Below are positions 25,037 to 35,574 of a stretch of 64,000 nt of DNA, piece by piece. Each line of letters opens with the position of its first letter. Within the stretch, counting starts at the first letter, position 1. The notes under the pieces were generated by a model. The model did not search any database. It had not been told where the DNA came from and worked only from the letters and a program-made list of their open reading frames with translations. A program made the translations under genes and the position numbers. The DNA is from Enterobacter sp. EA-1. Lineage in GTDB: Bacteria; Pseudomonadota; Gammaproteobacteria; Enterobacterales; Enterobacteriaceae. Where the stretch lies: positions 4,650,001-4,714,000 of the forward strand of contig CP025776.1 of the NCBI GenBank assembly GCA_002886105.1, read 5' to 3'.

Positions 25037-25079
25037 CGGGGCCGTCCCCGTTGAACATGCACACTGGCGGGTCGTCCCG
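25037..25079 (-). promoter_or_regulatory. Guanidine-II (mini-ykkC) riboswitch
   Basis: Two short GC hairpins with ACGR loops in the gdx leader, reading leftward: CGGGACGACCCG (25068-25079) and CGGGGACGGCCCCG (25037-25050), about 17 bases apart. This is the complete mini-ykkC signature. The second hairpin ends about 15 bases before the gdx ATG, so guanidine binding likely frees the ribosome site. Confidence 0.95.
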
Positions 25080-25286
25080 TCAGGTGTTTGAAGAGGTCGA
25101 TTCTGACCATTTCAGTTTATTATTTCCAACATTTTTGTGCTTACCTAATTTTAGGAGGTTAAAGCAAGAAATAGCCACTGTTCGCAGCGGAATTCAGTCA
25201 TTTATTCAGCATATATACACCCTATGATGAATCGCTTTCCTGAATACAGGAAGTTGTGCGCCACCTCCTGACTGCGAAGAAAAAAT

Positions 25287-25890
25287 ATGTTCAAGATTCT
25301 CGTGATTGACCGTTGTTACTTCACCCGTTCAGGGATGGAATCCTCGGCTCAATCAAAATGATTTGTTCCCCGCATCATTCCTTGTAACCGCACTGCATAA
25401 TTTGATGCTGGCGAGAGAGCATATTGTGCAATGGCAGCCAGATTTAGTGATCGCCGACCTTCATGGTTTTAAGAATGAAATCCATCATAGTCAACAACTT
25501 GCTTCTCTTTTTTCTGCCTGCGGTGAAGATACTCAGGTGATGCTGCTGGAATCCGGCGAAGATGCGCAACTCTCAGAAATCTATGCGCAATTCAGGGTTA
25601 AAACAACGTTGCTGAAAACAGCACCACTGGACACGTTAGCGCAAGCCATTGATGCCCTCGTACTCGCCCGTCCTGTGCGCGCAATACCGCATGTTGCCAC
25701 GCCTTTACTGACAAAGCAGGAAGAGAAAGTATTAACGCTGTGGATGGAAGGCAGAAGCAATCGGACGATTGCCGCCAAACTGAGTATCAACAGCAAAACC
25801 GTCTACACCTATAAGCGCAATATCAGAATGAAACTGGGCATGGGGAACCGCTTTACACCGTTCCTGTCGCTGCCAGAAAGCTCAAATTAA
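25287..25890 (+). CDS. ecnR: LuxR-type response regulator EcnR
   Basis: About 200 residues: N-terminal receiver-like part (MFKILVIDRCYFTRSGME) and a C-terminal LuxR helix-turn-helix (LTKQEEKVLTLWMEGRSNRT with INSKTVYTYKRNIRMKLGM). Next to the entericidin genes, as in Citrobacter and Salmonella, where it is thought to control ecnB. A break at 25334 (TCCTGG read as TCCTCGG) stops the frame after 24 residues; it resumes as LNQNDLFPASFLVTALHNL. Confidence 0.9.
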
Positions 25891-25919
25891 CGGTACGACG
25901 AGCGCCGTACCGATAGAGG

Positions 25920-26066
25920 TTACTGCTGTGCTTTGGTTGCCGCGCCAGAGATCGCGCTACCGCCTTCAGAGATATCCTGACCTACACCTCGGGTGGTATT
26001 ACAGGCCGTCAGAGCAGAGGAAAGGAGCAGTACAGAAAAGATCGCAGCAATTGTCTTATTAACCAT
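25920..26066 (-). CDS. ecnB: Entericidin B lipoprotein
   Basis: 48-residue membrane lipoprotein, the toxin of the entericidin pair. [15 protein letters not shown] signal, lipobox LTAC, then [20 protein letters not shown] and end KAQQ. Intact. Too short for simple gene finders; recognised by reading. It lies downstream of ecnA and converges on ecnR. Confidence 0.95.
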   Translation of the reverse strand: MVNKTIAAIFSVLLLSSALTACNTTRGVGQDISEGGSAISGAATKAQQ

Positions 26067-26165
26067 AATATCTTCCTTTTGTGACCAATATTGTTAGCCA
26101 CTTAAGCATAGACAAGATTCCGGAACGTTACCGGAACAGAGGCATTTTTAAGAAGATGTGAAGTT

Positions 26166-26300
26166 TTAGTTGGCCGCGCGGGAAATAACATGACCAAGAC
26201 TCTGGATATCTTCACCGACGCCGCGCGCGGTATTGCAGCCAGACAGAAGAGCACAACCAAGAAGTATCAGTGAGACAAGTTTCGCAAAACGTTTCATCAT
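26166..26300 (-). CDS. ecnA: Entericidin A lipoprotein
   Basis: 44-residue lipoprotein, the antidote partner of entericidin B. Starts MMKRFAKLVSLILLG, lipobox LSGC, then NTARGVGEDIQSLGHVISRA. Intact. About 100 bases separate it from ecnB in the same direction, so co-transcription is likely; ecnB may also have its own promoter. Confidence 0.95.
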   Translation of the reverse strand: MMKRFAKLVSLILLGCALLSGCNTARGVGEDIQSLGHVISRAAN

Positions 26301-26356
26301 CCCGGCCCTGAGGAAATTCAGCGGCGTAGCACGGCGCTACGCCGAAGTCGTGAGGA

Positions 26357-26930
26357 TTATTTCACGCGAGATACATATTCGCCAGAGCGGGTATCCACTT
26401 TAATCACTTCACCGATCTGCACGAACAGCGGAACTTTAACCACTGCGCCAGTGCTCAGGGTTGCCGGTTTACCGCCAGTACCTGCAGTATCACCTTTCAG
26501 ACCCGGATCGGTTTCAATGATTTCCAGTTCCACGAAGTTCGGCGGAGTCACGGAGATCGGCTGGCCGTTCCACAGGGTCACGATGCACTCAGCACACCGG
26601 GTCCAGCAGCCATTTTTCGCTGTCGCCAATCGCTTTCGCGTCTGCGGACAGTTGCTCGAAAGTTTCGTTGTTCATGAAGTGCCAGAACTCACCGTCGTTG
26701 TACAGGTAAGTCAGGTTCATATCGACAACGTCCGCGCCTTCAGCAGAGTCAGTAGACTTGAAGGTTTTCTCTACGCGGGTACCGGTCAGCAAGCGACGCA
26801 GCTTAACGCGCGCAAATGCCCTCGGCCTTTACCTCGGTTTCACGAATTCACTGGCTTCAACCGCGTACGGTTCGCCGTCCATCATGATTTTAAGACCGGC
26901 ACGAAAATCGTTGCTATAGTAAGTCGCCAT
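26357..26930 (-). CDS. efp: Elongation factor P
   Basis: Relieves ribosome stalling at polyproline. Starts [20 protein letters not shown]; the lysine that receives beta-lysine is in VKPGKGQAF at about residue 34. Ends SGEYVSRVK, 188 residues. The modification-site loop is scrambled here: both CCAGG sites (26820 and 26832 region) read as CCGAGG. A third break at 26595-26605 also falls on D-Q-A (CCAGG). Divergent from epmB with 41 bases between starts. Confidence 0.97.
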
Positions 26931-26971
26931 AAGGCCCTCTGAAATTGTTAACTGGTAGCTTAGCCAAAAAA

Positions 26972-28055
26972 ATGGCACACATTGTAACCCTAAAAACCCC
27001 TTCCAGAGAAGATTGGTTATTGCAACTTGCCGATGTAATAACCGATCCCGATGAACTGTTACGTATTTTAAATGTAGACCCGGATGCGCAAATGCTGGCC
27101 GGACGCGAAGCAAAACGCCTTTTTCCTCTGCGCGTACCACGGGCTTTTTGTGGCGAGAATGGAGAAAGGGAACCCGAACGATCCTCTGCTACGTCAGGTA
27201 CTTACCGCTGCCGAAGAGTTTATTGCAGCGCCGGGCTTCAGCGCCGATCCGCTGGAAGAACAACACAGTGTGGTGCCGGGGTTACTGCACAAATACCGCA
27301 ACCGCGCCCTGCTGTTGGTAAAAGGCGGTTGCGCCGTCAATTGCCGTTACTGCTTCCGCCGCCACTTTCCGTACGCCGATAACCACGGGCAACAAACGCA
27401 ACTGGCAAGGCGCACTGGACTATATCGCCACACATACAGAGCTGGATGAGATTATTTTTCCGGCGGCGATCCGCTGATGGCAAAAGATCATGAGCTCGAC
27501 TGGCTGATTGAACAACTGGAAGCAATCCCCCATATCAAGCGTTTGCGCATCCATAGCCGCCTGCCGATAGTGATCCCGGCGCGTATCACCGACACGCTGA
27601 CGGCCCGTTTCGCGCGATCTTCGTTGCAGGTCCTGCTGGTTAATCATATTAACCACGCCGGGGAGATCGATGATGATTTCCGCGCGGCGATGGCCGTGCT
27701 ACGTCAGGCCGGCGTAACGCTGCTGAACCAAAGTGTGTTGCTGCGTGGAGTGAATGATAACGCACAAACGCTGGCGGACCTGAGCAATGCACTATTCGAC
27801 GCGGGGGTGATGCCTTATTACCTGCACGTGCTGGATAAAGTTCAGGGCGCTGCGCATTTTATGGTGAGCGATGAGGAAGCGCGGAATATCATGCGCGAAT
27901 TGCTGAAGCAGGTTTCAGGCTATATGGTGCCAAAACTGGCTCGTGAAATTGGCGGTGAACCCAGCAAGACACCGTTAGATCTGCAATTACGCCAGAGGCT
28001 AAAAACACGGCTATGCCACGAGACAGAGCATAGCCGTGAAAATCTGCGAATCTGA
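26972..28055 (+). CDS. epmB: EpmB, lysine 2,3-aminomutase for EF-P
   Basis: Radical SAM, PLP-dependent enzyme making R-beta-lysine for EF-P. The CxxxCxxC cluster is CAVNCRYCF at about 27330; [13 protein letters not shown] and [14 protein letters not shown] flank the rest. Start ATG 26972 ([20 protein letters not shown]). Breaks near 27145, 27215, 27385-27410 and 27450. The last 18 codons read through a terminator hairpin, so the true stop is probably near 28000 and lost to an indel at the CCAG-AGG. Confidence 0.95.
28001..28038 (-). terminator. Terminator of the chemoreceptor gene
   Basis: Perfect 11-base stem CACGGCTATGC / GCATAGCCGTG with an 11-base loop; on the minus strand it is followed by TTTTT. 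It lies about 40 bases after the chemoreceptor stop and could also end epmB transcription. Confidence 0.85.
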
Positions 28056-28078
28056 TGACAGCAGACTCAAACTACTGT

Positions 28079-29711
28079 TTAGAATTTCTCCCAGCCATCA
28101 TCTTCACTGGCGACTGCCGGATTCATCTGGACGTGCTTAGCAGCTGGCGCGGGTTTATGTGCAACGTTTTGCCCTCGGCAGACGAAAACATCAACCAGTT
28201 GCTGCAGTTTCGTCGCACGGTCTTCAAAGACTGCCTGCGGCAGCCGAAGATTCCTGAACTAAAGCCGCATTCTGTTGTGTTGTGGTATCCAGTTCAGACA
28301 TCGCCTGAGCGATTTGCGTGATCCCGCGGTCCTGCTCGTCTGACGCTGCGGCAATTTCCTGCATCAGATCTTTTACCTGCATAACAGAATGCACAATGCC
28401 ACTCATGGCTTCGCCTGCCAGATCAACCTGTCGGGCACCGTCTTCAACGTAGTTAACGGACTCATTGATCAGGGTTTCGATCTCTTTTGCCGCTTGCGCG
28501 CTGCGCTGGGCCAGCGAACGGACTTCCCCGCAACAACGGCAAAGCCTCTCCCCTGATCCCCCGCTCTTGCAGCCTCTACCGCGGCATTAAGCGCCGGATA
28601 TTCGTCTGGAAAGCAATGCCGTTGATCACCGAGGTGATTTCGGAAATTTTATTCGAGCTTCCGATAATGTCTTTCATGCGATTAACCGTTGCGCTAACCA
28701 CCTCGCCGCCCTGTGTTGCTGCCTGAGAAGCAGCAATAGAGAGTTGGCTGGCCTGATGCGCGTTGCTCGCATTCTGTTTCACCGTGGAGTTGAGCTCCTC
28801 CATGCTGGCGGCTGTTTCAACAACCGCAGCCGATTGCTGTTCCGTGCGAGCGGAAAGTTCGTTGTTACCCAATGCTATCTCATTGGCTGCTGTATTCACG
28901 GAGGAGGAGGCAGAACGCACCATTTTCAGGGACTCCGCCATGCGCCCTATCAACTGATTAAACGCATTGGCAGCCCCGGCCGATTTCGTCCATACGCCCA
29001 ATGGGAATGGCATAACTGAGATCCAGGGTTTTCACTGATATTCACCATGCCATCTTTCATTTCATTCAGGCGGCGTCGAATATTCAGCACCGTTATTAAG
29101 CCAAACAGGCCCAATAATATTGTCGCAGCCAACGTTGCAGAAATAGATAACACCATGGAACGAGAAATTAAGCTGTCACTCTTATTTTGCGCCTCGTCGA
29201 CTAACCAGTGTTATAAGCGACCTGATCGGAAAAGTCCTTAATCAGGGTCGTAATATTATCCGCTACCATACCGCCACTACGCATAGCATTAGATGCAGCC
29301 ATACGATCGTTCGCTTCAGATAATTTAAAATAGCTGTCCATTACCGCACGGAATTTCTCCCGCGGTCGGCAAGTGTTTTTTTAGACTGGTCGAGATCTTT
29401 CTGATCCACGGTAAGCTGCTGAGTATAATGTTGATGCATACTGTACAACTCATCGAAAATTTTCAACGCATTCTGTTTTATTTCCGCCATTTGTGTTGCA
29501 TCCTCCGTCAGGGCATGCAAAAGAGCTGAGCGCGGACACTCGTCACCTTCAGCATCTCAGCATTTATTTCATCGAGACTGGGTAACGTATTCTCCGGAAG
29601 ACTTTTGCGAACTTCCTATTTCTGATAACGACATCATAGCAATGAGGTTCGTACCAATCAGGCTGGCTATTAGTAACGAAAAGCAAGCAACAATCGCTTT
29701 GTAATATTCAT
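28079..29711 (-). CDS. Methyl-accepting chemotaxis protein
   Basis: Transmembrane chemoreceptor of the Tar/Tsr type, about 545 residues. N-terminal membrane helix ([20 protein letters not shown]), periplasmic helical ligand domain, second helix ([14 protein letters not shown]), HAMP, methylation helices and the conserved hairpin tip (IAFQTNI). Ends DDGWEKF, like the NWETF pentapeptide that docks CheR/CheB. Breaks at about 29680, 29590, 29365, 29210, 28985, 28600 and 28530. Preceded by a FliA promoter. Not part of the E. coli region; ligand unknown. Confidence 0.92.
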
Positions 29712-29783
29712 GACAAGCTCCCAACGCCATCATAATTAAAATAACACGCCGTAAAATCCATCTTGCAATGAATCCTGTCGGGA

Positions 29784-29810
29784 CTATCGGCACGCAGCGA
29801 TAATGCTTTA
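29784..29810 (-). promoter_or_regulatory. Sigma-28 (FliA) promoter of the chemoreceptor
   Basis: Leftward: TAAAGCAT (29803-29810), exactly 11 bases, GCCGATAG (29784-29791). The FliA consensus is TAAAGTTT-N11-GCCGATAA. It sits about 73 bases upstream of the ATG, placing the receptor in the late flagellar regulon. Confidence 0.88.
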
Positions 29811-30002
29811 CGCTTTACGCTATAAAAAACGCAAAGAGAATAATATAACGATGCAGGTCAATATTTCGCGATAATTTATATTCAGGGGATTTATTAACGC
29901 AACGGAAATATAAATGGCATGGATTTTAAATCATAAATAAAATAACAGAGACGAGAGTAACTGAGCAACTCCGCCATCACTGGCGGGAGTACAAAAATAA
30001 GA

Positions 30003-30347
30003 TCAATTCGGGCATTTATAAACCTGACCGCTCATTTCACTGGCGGTCGGAACAAAACTGGACAGAAAGCCCTGAGTCGGACTGTTTACGCTATAAAGTA
30101 CGTTGCCGCCCATTGCTGCCCGGTTGCGCAGGGCATTTGCCGCACCGCGCATGGACCCCCTCTTCACCGTGTTGCCCGGAAAGCCAGTTGCTCTGTTTGC
30201 CGGTGGCGGTGCCGAGATACTGGCACTGCGCGCCGCTTCTTCAACAAAGCGCACGCTCTGCCCGCCAGCGCTCAAATCGTTGCTACTGCTACATCCGGCC
30301 AACAGTATCGCGGCACCCACGATCCCTGCTAAATGTTTTACGTACAT
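30003..30347 (-). CDS. yjeI: YjeI lipoprotein (DUF4156)
   Basis: 114-residue lipoprotein of unknown function: MYVKHLAGIVGAAILLAGC with lipobox LAGC, central GSMRGAANALRN, and end GQVYKCPN, matching E. coli YjeI. The middle (GAQCQYLGTATGKQSNWLSG) is readable only in another frame between about 30160 and 30240, so two compensating breaks lie there. Start at 30345-30347 rather than 18 bases upstream, to fit the signal peptide. Confidence 0.92.
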   Translation of the reverse strand: MYVKHLAGIVGAAILLAGCSSSNDLSAGGQSVRFVEEAARSASISAPPPANRATGFPGNTVKRGSMRGAANALRNRAAMGGNVLYSVNSPTQGFLSSFVPTASEMSGQVYKCPN

Positions 30348-30462
30348 GTTATTCCCCATAATCAATGAGCTGGACGCATGTCGCCCGTGTAAACCTTATA
30401 CTAAAAGATGACCAAAAGAAACACGCCGTCATCGCAGGTCGCACAAATCAGGAAAATATGGA

Positions 30463-30486
30463 AACCCCACCGCGAGCGGTAGGGTT
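30463..30486 (-). terminator. Terminator of the adhesin gene
   Basis: ACCCTACCGC pairs with GCGGTGGGGT over a two- to three-base loop and runs into TTT on the minus strand, about 10 bases after the adhesin stop. Confidence 0.65.
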
Positions 30487-30495
30487 ACATGGGGG

Positions 30496-33400
30496 TTAAC
30501 ATCCGTCGTAATTGAATGTCGAACCGGGGACGATTTTGTTGACCGGCTGTATTGCAGCGTCGCCATTTTGATCGACATTGATTTTAAAAACATGCCAGAG
30601 CAGGTCCGACGGTGCCCCGGATGCGTTCTCCACCGCCCGTGTAGGCTCTGCCATCCGGGAGCTCGACTTTTACTTTTGCCCCGACCATTAACGGCCCCAA
30701 ATCCGGACGGTGGTTATTGACCGAATAACAATATGCGCCCGGATGCATACGCTTGATGATCATGATTTCAGGACCATACCCCTTTTCGACATCCTGATTC
30801 AGAAAAGCGTCTGCATTGGCGGGCGCCTTGCGTTATACACATGAATCCGCTGCCCGCCGGGATTGGTCGACGGCGGAGGAACCACGATATGCGCGTCCAG
30901 ATTTCTGGGGGTGGCATCCCAGTCAAGGAGATACGCGCCAATGCCCCTCCAGACGGTGCGTTAACGTCACATCCGAGGGCATAGCTCACCACATTGGGCA
31001 CATCCAGCGTCAGACTCTGCGCGAGATACGCTTTGACGTCGCCTCAACATAATACCTTCCCGGCCTGACATTAAGTCGGTAGCTGCCGTTGCTGCTCGTT
31101 GTGGCCGAGTAGACCGGTTGCGCATCGCCTTTTGCATTGAATAGCTTCACCACAACGCCGGGAAGGAGCACCTGCCCGGCACTTCCCCATTCCGATTTGA
31201 GCGCGAGGATACGCCGCTAAGATTCACCAGCGGCGTATTAAAACTCACGGTCTTGTCGGCATTGAGTTGCGTGACGCCATCCAGCGATGCGGAAACGTTG
31301 ATCGCCGTCGCCTCCATCTGTGTGCTTTGGAGCATAGCGCTGGCAATTCCGTCGGCGTCCGTCACACTCAGATTGCTGATGGTTGCCGCCACACCGTTAT
31401 CGTGTCGCCACTTCACTGTTGCGCCAGAGACCGGATTATCGTGAACGTCTTTAACGACGGCTTTAAACGTAAAAGCATCTGTTGAATTGGCCACTTTATC
31501 AACGTCAGTCCCTCCAGATAGACCGAGACCAGCGAGGCCGTCGCCACATCGCCGACAAAGTGCATCGTCTTGCTGGCAGAGGTTCCGGCAACAGTCGCCG
31601 TCACCGTATAGATCCCGGCATGCAGACTGGTCGCTTTTGCCATGGCTTTGCCGTTTATATCGCTGATCCCGCGAACAACCGCTAACGTCGCACCGGTGCT
31701 AACGGCAAAATCGACGGCTATTCCCGCAAGCGCATTGCCATGCGCGTCGGTAACGGTCGCACTCACACTGTTGGTGGCAATGCCATTTGCCGCCGCCCCT
31801 CACTCTCCACAACCAGATTCGCAGTGGTGATTTGCGCCGTCGTCACATCGGCAACGAAAACCGCCGTTTTGTTCAGCGTGCTACCGTTCACCGTTGCTGA
31901 CACCGTATAAACGCCAGCCCGCTCGCTCACCACCGTAGTCTGCGCTTTACCATCCATGCCGGTAAAATCCGACATCGCCGCCAATGTTGCCCCGGCGCTA
32001 ACACTAAAACCGACCGCCACACCGGGAAGAGGATTGTCGTTGGCATCCACAACCATAACGGTAACGCCATTGCGCGCCAGACCGTTCGCAACGGCATTAT
32101 CCGGCGCAATAATCAGGCTTTCATTGGTGAGTTGGATCGCGTTTTGATCCGCAACAAAGCGAGAGTTCAGTTGTACTGTCTGGCCTGTTTCAACCATCTT
32201 CGCAACGGTAGCGAACTGGCCTGCCCTGCGGCTTGTCAGTGATGTCTGCGCAACGCCCTGTGCGTCAGTGATCACCTGAGCAGGCGTGACATTCACAGGC
32301 AGCTCAGGGGAAAACTGTATGCTCACTCCCGGCAGGGGATTGCCACGCGCATCCGCCACGTTAACCCGTAAGATATTGCTGTCAACTCCGTTAGCTGTGG
32401 CATCCTGAGTAATGCTGCTTTGCGCAAAACGTGCCGTGGAGCGATCGACAACAAAATTCACCGTACGGTAGTGTTATTGGCATGCGCAATGACGGTACTG
32501 GTGGTCGCGCGCGTATGGGTCAGCAACAGCGTAGCCACACCGTTCCTGTCGGACATGGCCGTATTACCGCCCGGGCGACCGCGTCATTATCAATAGAAAA
32601 ATCAACAGCGTAGTTTTCCAACGGATTGCCATAAAGATCGCGAACGGTCGCGCGCAACACATTAGCTTGTGCGCCATCTGCCAGCGCATTGTCCGTCACA
32701 ATGACAAAATCCGACAGTCGGGCCGTCGTGGAATCGGCAATAAACGAAACGGTAGCTTTACGGGCATGACCGTTGCGTAACGAAGCCGTAATCAGCCCTT
32801 CTCCGGCAACACCGCTGCGCACATTAACCACGGCGATCCTCGGGTTGTCAGTCTCCACGCTCAGCGCATTGTTATCGACCATACCGTCGGCAAACAGGGT
32901 TGCCGCCGAAATGCCGCTACTGTCGGTTAACCGTGACACATTGAACGTCACACGTTGAGATGCCTGCGGGAGACCCTGCTCATCAACGACCTGCGCACGA
33001 ACAGAGAACGCGTGTTGTTTATCCGCTAGTTGCGCCACACCGTGCAGAACAGCCAGCGGTTGGATCACTTCGCCGGAAGGCATGACCCGGATAATTGTGC
33101 TGGCGGGCGCGGCGCGGTTGCCGTTCTTATCAATGCCTACCCCGGTCAGGATATACTCCTGCGGCGCGCTCAGCGCCCGGCTGAAGTTGGACACATAAGC
33201 CGGAACCTGCACTTCCAGCTCCGTCGCAGCAGGTTGACGCCAGCTACCGCCATTGGCGGTAAAATTAGCCGATGCGCTCCACTCCAATGCGCGCGCCATA
33301 TTTGGCTTGCGTCACCGTCACAGGAATACGCAGTATCGCGCCCGCTTCCGCAATCAGTTGCCGGGGTAAAGAGATGCCGATAAGCGTCTGCTTACGGTAC

Positions 33401-34554
33401 TGCATAACAATATCGTTGTTGCGATCCACCAACGAATATTTGCTGCCTGACAGGCTGCGCTGAAAATCAACGCCGGCAGACTCAAGTTGCCGCCAGAGCG
33501 GCACACCCAAACGGTAATTCAGAGCAAGATCCAGCCGGGTATCCCTATTATCCCCCACTGAACGCTCGCCGGAGAACGTCACCAATGGAAAGGGCATATA
33601 GCTCAGACCTAACGTCAACGCACACCGGGCATCATCTTTTTAGATGACTGAGCCCCCACCAGACCTGAGCGCGATATGCTTGCCAAAATAGCGTTCATAT
33701 TTCACTTTTGCCCCCAACTGCGGTAGCGATGGTAGCCAGCCTTCAAGCCGCATATCGACGCCTTTTGCGGGCCGCTCATCGTACATGTTCATCGAATCGA
33801 GCGAAGAGGGATGCCACGCTGTAAGGGGTAATACGCATTCACGCCGAGCTTCATAACCGGTCCCGACCTCCCCCCCCAGCCCCCAGACGGGCGTTTTTGC
33901 CGGTGTAATCGTAGTCATAAAAGGTATTCACGCCGAACATCCAGTCATGACGGTAATGGCGATAGCCCACACCGAAATTAGCGATATTGCGATCCTGATT
34001 GCTATGCAGACCAAGCTGACTAAATAACAGATGATGATCCGTCTCCACCCGAGGGGCAACAGATCGCCGGTCATCATGCGGTTGGTTCCCAGCGAAGCCT
34101 GCACCGTCCCTTTTGTCCCAACCAGTCGCTAACCTGCTGATTAATTAGCCCTTCCCCCCAGGGCTGCGCGCCAGCCCAAACGACGATTCACGAATATCAC
34201 CCGTGGTAAATAACTGCCCCACCTGCGCCGAGGGTTCGAGGCCACATCCTGTTCTGGTGATACGCTCGCGCGCACCTGTTCGTCATCAGATTCACCGCCC
34301 AACGCGGGCAATGTGGAAGAAAGAATTGCCCGGTTTGCCGCGCCAGAAGGTGGGGAGGGTTGAGGAGGTATTCCTTGTTCGTTAATCAGGTTTTGCAAAC
34401 CCGCCATGGTTTCACTCATGGTCTGGTAATCCTGATATTCACTCGCCCGAACGCCGGGCGTTAGGGTTAATAATAATGTGCTCAAGAACTGAAGAAATAT
34501 TATTCCCGAGGTTACGCCCCGTTTCCATCCGGATAGTCGAATTATCGTTATCAT
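30496..34554 (-). CDS. Intimin/invasin-like inverse autotransporter adhesin
   Basis: About 1,350 residues over several frames. Signal peptide (MITIIRLSGWKRG...ending VRA-SEYQD), a Pro-rich periplasmic stretch, then the intimin beta-barrel: NFGVGYRHYRHDWMFGVNTF, YDERPAKGVDMRLEGWLP and the junction motif LVDRNNDIVMQYRKQ. Next come at least five bacterial Ig-like (Big_1) repeats, each ending F-V-x-D (for example near 32450, 32150, 31850 and 31540). The C-terminus has a carboxypeptidase-regulatory-like domain (SNGSYRLNVRPGRYYVEA) and a terminal domain with WDATPRNLDAHI and GPEIMIIKR, ending NYDGC. No LysM domain seen. Breaks include 34140, 34050, 33870, 33640, 33290, 32510, 31800, 31480, 31200 and 30830. 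Confidence 0.9.
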
Positions 34555-34624
34555 TACATCACCGCAAAAAAGAATAACGCACCGCATGACTTATGGCTGC
34601 TCGCAAAGATTGGTGATTTATTCA

Positions 34625-35068
34625 TTAAATGCTGGCGAGATTTTTCATTTTCTCTTTAACGATTTGATAACTGGTGTAGTGCACTTTTGCACATAGCGTG
34701 TCCAGTTTCACATCAAGTTGCAGGGTATAAACGTCCTTCGCTTCCTTGCCCATAATGTTTTTATTCACGTTTAAAAAGCGATAACCCTCACCGATTTTCG
34801 CATAATCAGAGGAGTAGCGTTGATAGGCATCAGTATTATTACCACGAATAAAATTAAATTGGTCAATACACGAGTTATTGGTTGAGGCGATAACAATACC
34901 ATCGAAGAAGGCTGCTTTTTCACCGCAACTGTGTCGGCGCCTGCTTTTATTATGTTATTGCTTACTGTTGGTGTCATCGGGGAATTATTTTTAGCCACAT
35001 TCGTTGAGCAGGCAGACAGCATGACCTCGGCATCCGATGCTTAATACAATGGCATGTAAATATTTCAT
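34625..35068 (-). CDS. Putative lipoprotein of unknown function
   Basis: About 147 residues once repaired. MKYLHAIVLSIGC then lipobox LSAC followed by STNVAKNNSPMTPTVS; the mature part has DGIVIASTNNSCIDQFNFIR and LDTLCAKVHYTSYQIVKEK, with two cysteines that could pair. Ends KMKNLASI. Breaks at about 35025 (inside the signal peptide), 34910 and 34790. I do not recognise the family. It lies between the adhesin and a ToxR-like regulator, all probably one module. Confidence 0.7.
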
Positions 35069-35574
35069 ATTACTCTTTCCCTTAAAATTGAATCGTGGGG
35101 TAAACACCAGACCAGAACCATTGATATTCTGCCGTAACAGAAATTAACAGCGCCTGATTTCCAATGAAGACTCATGGATTTCAATAGTAAGAGAAGGTCA
35201 TTAACATCAGATACTTATATCAAAACAAAATCAATAAACAACACAATTCACTACAACTCACAATAAAATAAAAGGAAACGCCAATTAATATAAAACAATA
35301 AATAATTAAAAACCAATTTATATAACAGAAACAAAGCGTATTAATGTCTTCCATTCAGTCACTCAACAAGAAAAAACATTAACTTATTGACAATAAATGC
35401 CCACTGGACAATATGATGCACTATCACTCTTTTATCAGGCAGATAAGTAAAAGAGAAATTTACTGAGAAGCATAACAGATGTCGTTATAAAGCGCATGGT
35501 TACACGACTTTCTAACAACTTTACGTTAACTCGGTTCATTAACACTGGCAAGGATAGTTACGCAAGGTATTCTT
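35069..35574. other. AT-rich intergenic region
   Basis: About 505 bases between the leftward lipoprotein and the rightward regulator, far richer in A/T than its neighbours (many AATAA and TTAAA runs around 35200-35440). No gene, RNA or clear promoter seen. Such composition suits H-NS binding and divergent control of an acquired module. Confidence 0.6.

Noticed and set aside
28006-28055. 18-residue C-terminal extension of EpmB
   Set aside because: It is encoded by the stem of a terminator for the opposite gene and follows an indel-prone CCAG-AGG; family members end at about that point.
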